DNA of 64,000 nucleotides, taken from positions 19,799-83,798 of the forward strand of contig JAFGON010000040.1 of the NCBI GenBank assembly GCA_016926475.1, read 5' to 3'. The notes below the pieces were generated by a model. That model ran no database searches, had not been told where the DNA came from, and saw nothing but the letters and a program-made list of their open reading frames with translations. This document shows positions 44,336 through 54,217 of this stretch, one piece after another. Every line of letters begins with the position of its first letter. The first letter of the stretch is position 1. Position numbers and translations under genes: made by a program. This DNA comes from a candidate division WOR-3 bacterium (GTDB lineage Bacteria > SDB-A).

Positions 44336-46813
44336 ATGCACACAAGAAAAAACTACGACCCCTTCGAGACAGAAAAAAAATGGAGTGAAATATGGAAAAA
44401 GGAAAAAACTCATGAATTTGATTTTTCTTCTTCCAAACCTATATATTCTGTAGATACTCCTCCTCCTACAGTATCCGGAAGCCTGCACATGGGGCACATA
44501 TTCAGTTACACTCACACCGATTTCCAAGTCCGGTTTTTTAGGATGAACGGATTCAATGTATATTACCCAATGGGTTTTGATGACAACGGGCTTCCTTCAG
44601 AAATATTGACTGAAAAGAGTTTGAATATTAAAGCCGAAGATCTCCCAAGAGACGAATTCGTCAAAAAATGCCATAGGACATGCTCCGAATTTGAAGTTTT
44701 GTACGAAAATCTTTGGAAAAAAATGGCACTCAGTGTCGATTGGAATGAAACTTACACGACAATCGACGATAAGACGAGGAGAATATCTCAAAGATCTTTT
44801 TTGGAACTGCTCAAATCCGGTAGGATTTATTACGGTGAAGAACCGGTGATGTGGTGCAGAAAATGCGGTACGGCAATCTCTCAGGCGGAAATTGAAGAAA
44901 AGAATTTCCAGAGTAAATTCAACGATATAGCCTTTAAGGTTGAAGGCATGAATGACCTTGAGATTTCTACGACAAGACCCGAACTTCTTCCCTCCTGCGT
45001 CGCAGTATTCGTCCACCCCCAAGACGTTAGATACAAAGGATATGTCGGTAAAAGGGGTGTTGTGCCTGTTTTTGGGCAAAAAATCGAAATTATGTCCGAT
45101 GCCGCCGTCGACATGGAAAAGGGTACAGGAGCCGTGATGTGCTGCACTTTTGGAGACAGACAGGATATTGAATGGTGGAAAAACAAGGGTCTGGAGCTCC
45201 GCATTTCTATCGATGAAAAGGGGCGCATGAACAATTTAGCGGGAAAATTCAAGGGAATGGAGATAGACCAAGCCAGGGAGAGTATTTTGGAAGAAGTCCA
45301 GAAAAATGGCTGTCTCCTCTCGCGAAGAGATGTAGTTCATCTGGTCAACACCCACGAAAGATGTTCGACTCCAATTGAGTTTCTGTCCAAGAAACAGTGG
45401 TTTTTGAGAGTAATGGACATAAAAGAAGAACTCATCAGAAGAGCAGATGAGATAAATTGGTACCCGAAATTCATGAAGAATAGATACGTGGATTGGGTAC
45501 AAAATTTAGCGTGGGACTGGTGCCTTTCTCGCCAAAGATTTTTCGGAGTGCCTATTCCCATTTGGCGCTGTTCTGAATGCGGAGAGGTAATACTGCCAGA
45601 TTATTCGGATCTTCCCGTCGATCCCATTGTCACAAATCCGCCGGTTGAAAAATGCCCTAGATGCTCATCTTCAGAGATAATACCTGAAACTGACGTCATG
45701 GACACCTGGGCTACATCGAGCTTGACTCCACAAATAAACGCGAAATGGAGGGAAGAAGACGAGAGAAAAGGTTTTCTTCCCATGGACTTGAGACCTCAGG
45801 CTCACGATATAATAAGAACTTGGACTTTTTACACGATAGTCAAAAGTCATCTGCACAACAACTCAATTCCCTGGAAAAATATTGTGATTTCCGGTTTTGT
45901 GACCATCCCTTCACAGGATTCTCTAAATGTCAATGTGAAGGGAGGCAAAAAGACTTTTAAGTCCGAGAAGCTTTCAAAATCCAAACACGGAGACATAGCT
46001 TCTCCTGAGAAACTTCTTGAGAAATACGGCGCTGATGTCATCAGATTCTGGGCGGCTGGAGCTTCTCCGGGGATGGACTTTCAGCTGAAAAATATGGAAG
46101 AAATAGACTATGGTAAAAAAGTTGCCACTAAAATATGGAATGCTTTTAAATTCATGTCGCTGCACTTAAAAGGCTACAAACCGGGTTTTCCAGAAAACCT
46201 TGAAGTCATGGACGAGTTTATTCTTATGAAGCTCTCTGAAGCCATAGAAAAGTCGACCGAATTTTTCAATTCATACGATTTCAGAATGGCTCGAAATACA
46301 GTGTTGGATTTTTTCTGGAGGGATTTCTGCGATTATTATTTGGAAATAGTAAAGGACAGGCTTTACAACCCTCAGACGAGAGGTGAAAACGCCACGAATT
46401 CAGCTAAGTGGACTGTTTACAATGTCGGGAAAAATGTTTTGCTGCTTTTCGCGCCTTTTATGCCGTACCTTACCGAAGAAATCAGCAGTTTACTTTTCTG
46501 TCCCGAAAATGATTGGAAAAGCATACATCTGGCTTCATGGCCCGTTGGGATTCTTTTAAAAGACAACGAAAAGGTTTTGGAGACAGGTCAAATGTTTTTT
46601 GAACTCTTGGGTCAGGTTAGAGAGTACAGAGGCGCCAAAGGGATGTCTCAAAAAGAGGATATTGAAAAAGCGTCGATAGTATCAAACCAAAAAAATATTG
46701 AAAATTTTAAAAGAGTTCAAGACGACTTTTCAGCCGTGAGCAGAATAAAAAATATCGAATTGAAAGCCGAAGAAAGCGTGCAAGGGGCAAAAATGATGAA
46801 CGTTATTCTTTAA
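44336..46813 (+). CDS. valS: Valyl-tRNA synthetase, archaeal-like type
   Basis: Charges tRNA-Val. Class I motifs: PPPTVSGSLHMGH (HIGH signature, residues 51-54) and KLSKSKHGD (KMSKS, about 545-549, with Leu for Met). Editing domain with STTRPELLPSCVAVFVHPQD, zinc-type CxxC pairs (WCRKC; WRCSECGE; KCPRC). 825 residues, without the long C-terminal coiled coil of typical bacterial ValRS, and TRPELLPSCVAVFVHP is the archaeal/Rickettsia-like form. AAGAGGT before ATG. Its last 11 bases overlap the converging HD-GYP gene. Confidence 0.92.
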   Translation: MHTRKNYDPFETEKKWSEIWKKEKTHEFDFSSSKPIYSVDTPPPTVSGSLHMGHIFSYTHTDFQVRFFRMNGFNVYYPMGFDDNGLPSEILTEKSLNIKAEDLPRDEFVKKCHRTCSEFEVLYENLWKKMALSVDWNETYTTIDDKTRRISQRSFLELLKSGRIYYGEEPVMWCRKCGTAISQAEIEEKNFQSKFNDIAFKVEGMNDLEISTTRPELLPSCVAVFVHPQDVRYKGYVGKRGVVPVFGQKIEIMSDAAVDMEKGTGAVMCCTFGDRQDIEWWKNKGLELRISIDEKGRMNNLAGKFKGMEIDQARESILEEVQKNGCLLSRRDVVHLVNTHERCSTPIEFLSKKQWFLRVMDIKEELIRRADEINWYPKFMKNRYVDWVQNLAWDWCLSRQRFFGVPIPIWRCSECGEVILPDYSDLPVDPIVTNPPVEKCPRCSSSEIIPETDVMDTWATSSLTPQINAKWREEDERKGFLPMDLRPQAHDIIRTWTFYTIVKSHLHNNSIPWKNIVISGFVTIPSQDSLNVNVKGGKKTFKSEKLSKSKHGDIASPEKLLEKYGADVIRFWAAGASPGMDFQLKNMEEIDYGKKVATKIWNAFKFMSLHLKGYKPGFPENLEVMDEFILMKLSEAIEKSTEFFNSYDFRMARNTVLDFFWRDFCDYYLEIVKDRLYNPQTRGENATNSAKWTVYNVGKNVLLLFAPFMPYLTEEISSLLFCPENDWKSIHLASWPVGILLKDNEKVLETGQMFFELLGQVREYRGAKGMSQKEDIEKASIVSNQKNIENFKRVQDDFSAVSRIKNIELKAEESVQGAKMMNVIL

Positions 46814-47801
46814 AGGCTTTGGCTATTACGATGAAATGAGCTTCACACCTTAAAAATGCCTCTACTACCATAGGGTCGAAATGTTTTCCTTTGTTCTGTA
46901 AAATAATTGTTTTGGCTGTTTCGTGGCTGTATGGTTCCTTGTAAATCCTCCTTGAGACCAAGGCGTCGTAAAAATCGGCAAGAGCCACTATTCTTGCAGA
47001 CAGGGGAATACCCTCACCCGACAAACCTTCCGGATAGCCTGTCCCGTCGTATTTTTCATGATGGTATTTGGCTATTTCAGCGCTCATTTTCAAATATTTT
47101 GCTCTTGGTGATTTGTTGTATGCTTCGATTAGAGTATTGAAACCTATCAAAGTGTGGTTTTTCATTTTTTCATATTCGGTATCGTCTAATTTTCCGGCTT
47201 TTAAAAGAATTTTGTCGGGTATTCCTACTTTGCCAATATCGTGAAGAGGGCTTGTCAGGTATATTTCTTCGATAAAATTTCTGTCAATTTCCTGAGGAGG
47301 ATTGGGTCCCTTGGCAAGAGATTCAGCGAGAGCTTTGGAGTAATGCCTCATCCTTTCAAGGTGGTTGCCTGTGTCTGTGTCACGGGATTCGGCGAGTTTC
47401 GCGAGCGAGAATATTACGATATCTTTGGTTTGAAGATGGAGAACCCTCTCGGCTGACTTGAGTCTGACTAATATTTCATCTTTGTTGAAAGGTTTTATAA
47501 TGTAATCATCAGCTCCCGAATCCAGCCCTTTGACAATGTCCTGTTTTTCTCCTCTTCCCGTGACGATGATAATGTAAGTGTATTCATCTCCTTCGCTTTC
47601 TCTTATTTTAGAGCAAAGTTCCAGGCCGTCCATCAGGGGCATGTTCCAGTCCGTGATCACGATGTTTGGTCTTTCCCTCCGCCAATTCTCCCATGCGGAA
47701 ATACCGTCTGAAGCGACAATTACCTCGTAACCGAAACTTTTGATGAAAAATTCGAGAGTCATTCGACCTGTGAATTCGTCGTCCGCTATCAGTACTTTCA
47801 T
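46803..47801 (-). CDS. Response regulator with HD-GYP output domain
   Basis: 332 residues. Receiver domain (about 1-120) with DD at 7-8, phospho-acceptor Asp51 in [12 protein letters not shown] and the PFN lysine region. The HD-GYP domain follows (about 125-330): [36 protein letters not shown], the motif of cyclic-di-GMP phosphodiesterases. No PilZ or DNA-binding part. ATGA overlap with the upstream hybrid kinase, its probable partner. Confidence 0.92.
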   Translation of the reverse strand: MKVLIADDEFTGRMTLEFFIKSFGYEVIVASDGISAWENWRRERPNIVITDWNMPLMDGLELCSKIRESEGDEYTYIIIVTGRGEKQDIVKGLDSGADDYIIKPFNKDEILVRLKSAERVLHLQTKDIVIFSLAKLAESRDTDTGNHLERMRHYSKALAESLAKGPNPPQEIDRNFIEEIYLTSPLHDIGKVGIPDKILLKAGKLDDTEYEKMKNHTLIGFNTLIEAYNKSPRAKYLKMSAEIAKYHHEKYDGTGYPEGLSGEGIPLSARIVALADFYDALVSRRIYKEPYSHETAKTIILQNKGKHFDPMVVEAFLRCEAHFIVIAKAFKE

Positions 47802-50800
47802 GAGTTTATCTTATCTTTTTCAAGTATTTTATCCCAGTTGATGTTTCCGGATTCCGCGATAAAATCGTCAAGTGCCTTTTTTAGTTCTTTCAGCAGATTC
47901 ACGCAGGCTTGCAAGTCATTGTTCAATGCTGAAACTTCGATATTTTCAGACAAGAAACGAATTTTTTCAGCTCCTATGTAAGATGCGCCTCCTTTTATCG
48001 AATGAGAAATTCGCGAAGCGTTTTGGAAATCAGACTTTTCAAAGCATTCAGACAGTGTTACGATTTCATTCGGGGTCTGTTCAATGAAGATCTCCACGAG
48101 TTCTTTGAGCATATTCTCTTGTTCCGAATACCTTTTCAGGGCTTCAACAATTTTAAAATTTTCTGAGTTGGACAAGTTGCTGAATCTGCTGACATTGTCT
48201 GGATCATTCTTGATTTCACCCAAAACCCATTTTTGCAAAGAATGTTTGATATCTTTGACCGTGACCGGTTTTCGTATATAGTCATTCATCCCCCGGGAAA
48301 TACATTTTTCTTTGTCGTCTTTGTTGATGTTTGCTGTGAGTGCTATTATCGGAGGTTGGTTGCAGGTTTCACCGAGTTTTCTTATCTCCTCGGCAGCTTG
48401 ATAGCCGTCCATCTCGGGCATTTGTATATCCATGTAAACTACGTCAAAAGAACTACCGGACAAAAATATCTCCAGAGCTTTATTCCCGTTTTCAGCGGTT
48501 TCTACCCGACAACCTAGTTTTTCAAGCATTGTTTTCACTACTTTGCAACTGATCAAGTTGTCTTCCACAAGAAGAACAGTGAATGGGTATTTGTCTGAAA
48601 ATTCGTCGACAATTTTTTGCTTTTTGGTTTGGATAAAATTTTTAGTTTTGGATGTTTTTTGAGTTTGATCTTGATCGAGAGCCTTTTTTACAGCAAAAAA
48701 CAAATCAGCTCGGCTGACTGGCTTGGAAAGATAAGATGAAAAACCTGAAGCTAAGAAAAGGTTTTCATCGACGAATTTTCCTACGGAAGACATCATGATC
48801 AGGGAAATTCCGGCGATTCTTGGATCTGATTTGATAGCTCTTCCCAAAGCTTCTCCGTCCATTTCCGGCATCAAGTAATCTATGAGAGCAAGTTTATACG
48901 GGTTGCCTTCGTTGAAAGATCTGTAAATTGCCTTCAAAGCTTCCAAAGCGTTTGAAAAGATGTCGAATTTCATATTCCAAGTCTGCAGGAATTCAGAGAA
49001 TATTTTTAGGTTGATTTTATTGTCGTCCACCACCAGAACTTTTATCTCTTCAAAAGAAGGGTCTTGCAGTTTCTCTTGAACATCGCTTTTATCGATCAGA
49101 AGGTTGAAAGTGAAAAAAAATTCGGAACCTTTTCCTTGTTCGCTGATGACTCCAATTTTACCATGCATGAGTTCAACCAATTTTTTTGCAATGGATAACC
49201 CAAGGCCAGTGCCTCCGTATTTTCTTGTGGTCGAGCTGTCAGCTTGGGTGAAGTTTTCGAAAATGACGTCAAGTTTTTTTTTCGGAATTCCTATGCCTGT
49301 GTCTTTGACTGTTACTTTAACCTTTACATTCTCTCGCGAGAGGTTCTGAAAGCAACAATCCACGAGAATATAACCTTTTTCGGTGAATTTAACCGCATTG
49401 CCGACTAGGTTGAAAATAATCTGTCTCAATCTGTTTTCGTCTCCGATAAAACGAGTAGGCGCGTCAGGATCGTATCTTATTATCAATTCGATATCTTTGT
49501 CATAAGCCAAAGACCTGAAGGATTCAAGCGTTTGAACTATTACTCGTTCAAGGTTAAAAGATTTTTTTTCGATTTCAATTTTTCCGGCTTCAACTTTAGA
49601 AAAGTCAAGAATGTCGTTGACTATGGAAATCAGTGTTTTTGAAGAAATTGCCGCCATACGGATATAATCTTTTTGTTCTTCTGTGATTTCAGTGTTTTCT
49701 AACAAATTGAGCATTCCGATAATCCCGTTTAGAGGGGTTCGGATTTCATGGCTCATATTTGCCAAAAATTGACTTTTGGCTTTTGTGGCTAACTCTGCTT
49801 CTTCTTTGGCCGTTTTTAGTTGGTCTTCAAAAAGCTTTTGCTGTGTGATATCCATCGCAAGTTCATACCTCAGCCATCTTCCGTCCGGCCATTTTATCGC
49901 TTTGTTGAAATTTTTATACCATTTCCCTGTTTTCTCATTGAAGTGAATCCACTTGTATGATTTTTCCAAATTCTTGCCGAAAATATACTTGTTCGGGCAA
50001 AAATCGCAGGGTTCATCTTTGTTGTTAATCGCCTTGTAGCACTTTTGCCCTGTCAAATCGCCGAAATGGTTTTTCAATGTCTTGTTTGAAAAAACAAATT
50101 CATACGTGCTGGGGTCAAGCACGTAAATGATTTCTTCAATGCTGTCGAAGACGGAAAGAAGCTGATCGTGTTCTCGTTTGATCTCTTTTTCGGATTTCAG
50201 CCTTTCTGAGATATCCCTCGAAAGAGAAAACAAAACTTGTTTTCCCTGCCAAATTCCCTTTTTTACGGAAGTTTCAACGGGAATATAAGATCCGTTTTTT
50301 GCCATCAAAGACAGTCGCCATATTCTGCCGTTTTCCGAAATCATCTTTTTGAAAATTTTTTCCGACAATTTTCTCTGGTTTTTCGGGTAGATTTGATGGA
50401 CTTTCATCGTGAGCAGTTTCTTTTCCGAGAAGCCGAGTTTTTTGATCAATTCCGTATTGGCTTTTATGATTTTGCCTTCAAAATCTATTATGCAGATAAG
50501 GTCTTTTAAATTGTTTAAAATGCTGTTTATTTCATTTGAATAATGCCCGATCTGTAGTATATTTTTTGAAATTTCTGTGGAAAATAGGATCAGTATTTTT
50601 GAAACATGTACGTGTGGTTCAATAATACGTATAGATTTATTTTTTTCAGTTTTTTTAACAGCGACAAAAAACAAAATTTCTGATTCTTCAAGCTCTATAA
50701 ATGGGAATAAGAAGACTTTTTGATTATTTTTTATGTCAAAACAAAAAATGTCCCCGGCCAGTTTTTTCTCTCTTTGAGGGAGTTTTGAAAATTCAGACTC

Positions 50801-51028
50801 GATAATTTTTCCAAGTCTTGACGGAAATTTCGTGAAAATGTGGTTAAAACCTGATCTGTCGGTTGCCAAAAAACCCGAGTTGTAGCTTTTATCGATTGAA
50901 TTCACGGATTTAACCGTTTTTTTTACAATTTCAGGAGGTGTAAGAGGCGATGAAAAAAAATAATTCAGAATATCTGCGGACACCTGCAATGAGGTTGCTT
51001 TTTCAGCGGTCTTAGTCGCCCTTCGCAT
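47798..51028 (-). CDS. Hybrid sensor histidine kinase, PAS-HisKA-REC-REC-Hpt
   Basis: 1076 residues. An N-terminal sensor region (about 1-180) of unknown type, PAS domain ([13 protein letters not shown]...), a second PAS with CDFCPN cysteines, HisKA with His427 in [12 protein letters not shown], ATPase with [11 protein letters not shown] and [13 protein letters not shown], receiver 1 ([21 protein letters not shown]), receiver 2 ([22 protein letters not shown]) and an Hpt domain ([15 protein letters not shown]). No membrane segment, so cytoplasmic. Phosphate likely passes via Hpt to the HD-GYP regulator four bases downstream. The signal is unknown. Confidence 0.92.
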   Translation of the reverse strand: MRRATKTAEKATSLQVSADILNYFFSSPLTPPEIVKKTVKSVNSIDKSYNSGFLATDRSGFNHIFTKFPSRLGKIIESEFSKLPQREKKLAGDIFCFDIKNNQKVFLFPFIELEESEILFFVAVKKTEKNKSIRIIEPHVHVSKILILFSTEISKNILQIGHYSNEINSILNNLKDLICIIDFEGKIIKANTELIKKLGFSEKKLLTMKVHQIYPKNQRKLSEKIFKKMISENGRIWRLSLMAKNGSYIPVETSVKKGIWQGKQVLFSLSRDISERLKSEKEIKREHDQLLSVFDSIEEIIYVLDPSTYEFVFSNKTLKNHFGDLTGQKCYKAINNKDEPCDFCPNKYIFGKNLEKSYKWIHFNEKTGKWYKNFNKAIKWPDGRWLRYELAMDITQQKLFEDQLKTAKEEAELATKAKSQFLANMSHEIRTPLNGIIGMLNLLENTEITEEQKDYIRMAAISSKTLISIVNDILDFSKVEAGKIEIEKKSFNLERVIVQTLESFRSLAYDKDIELIIRYDPDAPTRFIGDENRLRQIIFNLVGNAVKFTEKGYILVDCCFQNLSRENVKVKVTVKDTGIGIPKKKLDVIFENFTQADSSTTRKYGGTGLGLSIAKKLVELMHGKIGVISEQGKGSEFFFTFNLLIDKSDVQEKLQDPSFEEIKVLVVDDNKINLKIFSEFLQTWNMKFDIFSNALEALKAIYRSFNEGNPYKLALIDYLMPEMDGEALGRAIKSDPRIAGISLIMMSSVGKFVDENLFLASGFSSYLSKPVSRADLFFAVKKALDQDQTQKTSKTKNFIQTKKQKIVDEFSDKYPFTVLLVEDNLISCKVVKTMLEKLGCRVETAENGNKALEIFLSGSSFDVVYMDIQMPEMDGYQAAEEIRKLGETCNQPPIIALTANINKDDKEKCISRGMNDYIRKPVTVKDIKHSLQKWVLGEIKNDPDNVSRFSNLSNSENFKIVEALKRYSEQENMLKELVEIFIEQTPNEIVTLSECFEKSDFQNASRISHSIKGGASYIGAEKIRFLSENIEVSALNNDLQACVNLLKELKKALDDFIAESGNINWDKILEKDKINS

Positions 51029-51056
51029 TTTAAAATTATACCACTGGAAAATGAAT

Positions 51057-51086
51057 TTGAGTAGGTATGAAAAAAAACTTTATAAA
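51057..51086 (+). promoter_or_regulatory. Promoter for tRNA-Val
   Basis: TTGAGT (51057-51062), 18-base spacer, TATAAA (51081-51086), about 30 bases before the tRNA. Confidence 0.45.
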
Positions 51087-51116
51087 GACAATAATTTCTG
51101 ATACATTTCCTTTTCC

Positions 51117-51193
51117 GGGCGGATAGTTCAGCTGGTCAGAACGCCTGCCTTACACGCAGGAGGTCACAGGTTCGAATCCTGTTCCGCCCACCA
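51117..51193 (+). tRNA. tRNA-Val (anticodon UAC)
   Basis: Acceptor GGGCGGA pairs with TCCGCCC, then A and encoded CCA. D-loop with AGCTGG, anticodon stem CCTGC/GCAGG with loop CTTACAC (TAC at 51151-51153), T-arm ACAGGTTCGAATCCTGT. All stems pair. 77 nt including CCA. Confidence 0.97.
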
Positions 51194-51287
51194 AAAAAAC
51201 TGTTTGTGCTCTTTAAACCCTCTTTTCACTTCAACTTCATGGTTTGATGACATGAAGTTTTTCAACGCGACTATCAATATAATATTG

Positions 51288-51313
51288 AAAAAGCCCCCGG
51301 TTGGACAGGGGCT
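51288..51313 (-). terminator. Terminator of the tkt-ftsEX-rnf operon
   Basis: On the minus strand AGCCCC (51313-51308) pairs with GGGGCT (51297-51292) around a ten-base loop, followed by a U run (51292-51288). Lies 27 bases after the rnfA stop. Confidence 0.8.
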
Positions 51314-51339
51314 GAAGGTTTATTAGAGCTAATCGATCA

Positions 51340-51918
51340 TTAGACGTTTACGAGGGCGGAAAAACCCATGAAAGCCATTGAAAGAAGAGAGGCGAGAATC
51401 AGATTAAGAGGAGTCCCTCTGAAAGGAGCCGGAGGATCTGCTGTTTCAAGCCTTTCTCTGATGCCTGCCATTATCACGAGAGCCAGGGTAAAACCTATCC
51501 CTGCCCCGAGAGCGTAGACAAGAGATACAGCGAGAGAATATTTCTTGAGAATGGAATCGATAGCTATACCGAGGATCGCGCAGTTGGTGGTTATCAAAGG
51601 AAGGTAAATCCCGAGAGAATGATAAAGGGCGGGGACATTTTTTTTGAGAATCATTTCCACGAGCTGGACGAGAGATGCTATGACAAGGATGAAAGTTATA
51701 GTTTGTAGGTATGAAATTCCAAGCGGGTTTAAAACATAGTTTTGAAGTGGCCATGTGACGCTGACAGATAAAACCATGACGAAAATGACGGCAAGCCCCA
51801 TTCCGATTGCGGAGTCGATTTTTTTACTTACCCCGAGAAAGGGGCAAATTCCGAGAAATCTGCTGAAGACGAAGTTGTTGACGAGAGCGGCTGAAATGAA
51901 TATAAGTATAAAGATCAT
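51340..51918 (-). CDS. rnfA: Rnf complex membrane subunit RnfA
   Basis: 192 residues, six membrane helices: FISAALVNNFVFSRFLGICP, GMGLAVIFVMVLSVSV, and ITTNCAILGIAI typical of RnfA/NqrE. Part of the ion-pumping ferredoxin:NAD+ oxidoreductase. Nine bases after rnfE. Last gene of the operon; no rnfB follows before the terminator. Confidence 0.95.
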   Translation of the reverse strand: MIFILIFISAALVNNFVFSRFLGICPFLGVSKKIDSAIGMGLAVIFVMVLSVSVTWPLQNYVLNPLGISYLQTITFILVIASLVQLVEMILKKNVPALYHSLGIYLPLITTNCAILGIAIDSILKKYSLAVSLVYALGAGIGFTLALVIMAGIRERLETADPPAPFRGTPLNLILASLLSMAFMGFSALVNV

Positions 51919-51927
51919 TTTGTCACC

Positions 51928-52536
51928 TCATTTCCTCTTGGCTGTGAAAAGGTTGACAAAAGCCATCATAAGACCCAACATCAAAAAACCACCCGGTGGA
52001 AGAATCATGATGAGCATTGAATTATTCTGGTAAGATTGACCGAGTATATTTATTCCCAATACTGTACCATTGCCTAAAAGTTCCCTTAAAGAACCGAGGA
52101 TGAAAAGTGTCAGAGTAAACCCTATGCCCATCCCAAGTCCGTCTAAAAACGATAAAAAGATGTTGTTTTTTGAAGCGAAGGCTTCAGCTCTTCCGAGGAT
52201 AATGCAGTTGACGACGATAAGAGGTATAAATAGTCCGAGAACTTTGTATAACTCAAGAAAATAAGCATTCATGACCAGTTGAATTACTGTCACGAAAGAG
52301 GCGATGACAACTATGAAGATGGGTATTCTGACTTCGGAGGGCACAAAATTCCTTATCAATGATATGACTATGTTTGATCCAAGCAAAACGGCTGTCGCGG
52401 CTATCCCCATAGCCAAGCCATTTTGTGCGTTGGTTGTGACAGCCAGTGTTGGACACATCCCGAGGACGATCACGAGAACAGGATTTTCTATTATTATTCC
52501 TTTCCAAAATTCGTAGAGAGGAGTGTTTTTTTTCAT
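51928..52536 (-). CDS. rnfE: Rnf complex membrane subunit RnfE
   Basis: 202 residues, six helices. ENPVLVIVLGMCPTLAVTTNAQNG and IVVNCIILGRAEAFASKN are RnfE/NqrD signatures; paralogous with RnfA in inverted topology. Forms the electron and ion channel with RnfA. ATGA overlap with rnfG upstream. Confidence 0.95.
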   Translation of the reverse strand: MKKNTPLYEFWKGIIIENPVLVIVLGMCPTLAVTTNAQNGLAMGIAATAVLLGSNIVISLIRNFVPSEVRIPIFIVVIASFVTVIQLVMNAYFLELYKVLGLFIPLIVVNCIILGRAEAFASKNNIFLSFLDGLGMGIGFTLTLFILGSLRELLGNGTVLGINILGQSYQNNSMLIMILPPGGFLMLGLMMAFVNLFTAKRK

Positions 52537-53120
52537 CTTGATTCCCCTGTGTTCAATGAATCTACAAGATGAAGACTTTGGTTGACCGCGAAACAGACCG
52601 CGCGAGGAGAAATAGTGGCGCCGCTGATCGCATCAATGTCTCCACCGTCTTTTTTTACAGATAAAGCGCCGTTGACTAAAATCGAGTTGTCTAAAGATTT
52701 TCCGGAGAACTGTTCCCTCCAGGTTGAATCGATGACTTTGGCTCCGAGACCGGGAGTTTCGCTTTGGCTGAGTATTTCTATTGAAGTTATTGAATTGTCT
52801 TTTAAATCGATTCCTGTCAGCACGGTTATTTTTCCTCCGTAACCAATGCCGGTGTCTTCCAAGGCGATACCGACAGTGTCGCCATTTTTCAGTGCGAGAT
52901 AACCTTTTTGGATGGTGTCGCCATTTTCTGTCACGAAATAATATGGAGCGTTAATTGGATTGTTGTCCGGTTCGAGAGATTCGAAAACACTTTCGATTTT
53001 AAGCCCTTTCTGGATTATCTCGGCTTTCTGGATCGGCTCTTTTGTAACACTGTAAACAATCGCCAGGAGTGAGCCGCATATAACGGTAACTATCGTGAGT
53101 GAAAATACCAGTTTAAGCAT
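52533..53120 (-). CDS. rnfG: Rnf complex FMN-binding subunit RnfG
   Basis: 195 residues: an N-terminal membrane anchor (LVFSLTIVTVICGSLLAIVY), then the FMN-binding domain with GYGGKITVLTGID, ETPGLGAKVID and DIDAISGATISPRAV, the last holding the Thr to which FMN is covalently bound. ATG 53120 (TGATG overlap with rnfD) with AAAGGAGG four to five bases before; the frame also allows GTG 53123. Confidence 0.94.
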   Translation of the reverse strand: MLKLVFSLTIVTVICGSLLAIVYSVTKEPIQKAEIIQKGLKIESVFESLEPDNNPINAPYYFVTENGDTIQKGYLALKNGDTVGIALEDTGIGYGGKITVLTGIDLKDNSITSIEILSQSETPGLGAKVIDSTWREQFSGKSLDNSILVNGALSVKKDGGDIDAISGATISPRAVCFAVNQSLHLVDSLNTGESR

Positions 53121-54217
53121 CACGCCTCCTTTGTGCCGAAAATTTTAGGCTTGATGTATCTGTCTATAAGAGGAGTGAAAGCGTTCATTATCAATATCGA
53201 ATAACTTACTCCCTCTGGGTACCCTCCGTAGGATCTGATCACTACAACCAGAATTCCCGCTCCCAAACCAAAAATTGCCTGGCCTAAGTTGGACATTGGA
53301 GAAGTGACCATGTCCGTTGCCATAAAGAAGGCTCCAATCATCATGCCTCCTGTTATGACAGCGAAGACGGGGTTGCCAGTGAAGAAACCTTTATGTCCAC
53401 CGAGAATCCAAGCCAAAACACCAACCGTGAGTATGTAGGTCAAGGGCAGTCTCCAATTGACTATTTTCATAGCACATAAAAATACCCCTCCGAGCAGCAG
53501 GAGAAGAGCAGAAGTCTCTCCTATGCAGCCTCCTGTGTTTCCGAGAAAAATATTTTTCAAGGAATCCCACTTATAAAGAGAGGCTACGGAGCCTTCTGCT
53601 TTAGCTCTTTGCTCGTCGGTGGAAGCAGGGTTGGAGAGAATTCTCTTGGCGTCTTTCATGACTCCAAGCGGGGTTGCGGCGGTGACCGCGTCAAGTTCTT
53701 CTTGTGTAAGTGTTATCTGAAGATTTGACCTTAATACATCCGCCGAGAAACCTGACGAAGTGGATTTGGAAATTACGGGAGCTGTCCAGCTTGCAGTCAT
53801 GATGGTTGGATAGGCGGCGACGAGAAAGGCGCGACCGATAAGAGCTGGGTTGAAAATATTGTGACCCAGACCACCGAATATCATCTTGCCGATCAGAATA
53901 GCTACAAAAGAACCTACAACCGGTATCCAAATTGGAACTGACGGAGGTAAATTAAGAGAGAGAAGCAATCCTGTCAAAGCCGCGCTTCCGTCAGTAAGGC
54001 TTTTCAAACCTCTTTTTCGCAGCAGTTCGGCGACAGCTTCAGCCGTCATTGCTGAAATGACTCCTGTCAGCATTAAAAACCCGGAGTAAGGGCCAAAGAA
54101 AAATATTGATGCGATGGAAGAAGGCACCAGTGCAGCTATAACGAGAAGCATTATTTTTCTTGTGGTATTTGAGCCTTTTATATGAGGAGAAGAACCGAGT
54201 TGAAATCCGTTTGTCAT
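53120..54217 (-). CDS. rnfD: Rnf complex membrane subunit RnfD
   Basis: 365 residues, nine or ten helices. SSPHIKGSNTTRKIML, FGGLGHNIFNPALIGRAFL and GMMIGAFFMATDMVTSPMSN are conserved. TAATPLGVMKDAKR resembles the flavinylation site of RnfD/NqrB, though the Ser-Gly part reads Thr-Ala. ATG 54217 overlaps the rnfC stop (TAATG) with GAGAGGTG upstream; a longer frame to 54328 is spurious. Confidence 0.93.
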   Translation of the reverse strand: MTNGFQLGSSPHIKGSNTTRKIMLLVIAALVPSSIASIFFFGPYSGFLMLTGVISAMTAEAVAELLRKRGLKSLTDGSAALTGLLLSLNLPPSVPIWIPVVGSFVAILIGKMIFGGLGHNIFNPALIGRAFLVAAYPTIMTASWTAPVISKSTSSGFSADVLRSNLQITLTQEELDAVTAATPLGVMKDAKRILSNPASTDEQRAKAEGSVASLYKWDSLKNIFLGNTGGCIGETSALLLLLGGVFLCAMKIVNWRLPLTYILTVGVLAWILGGHKGFFTGNPVFAVITGGMMIGAFFMATDMVTSPMSNLGQAIFGLGAGILVVVIRSYGGYPEGVSYSILIMNAFTPLIDRYIKPKIFGTKEA

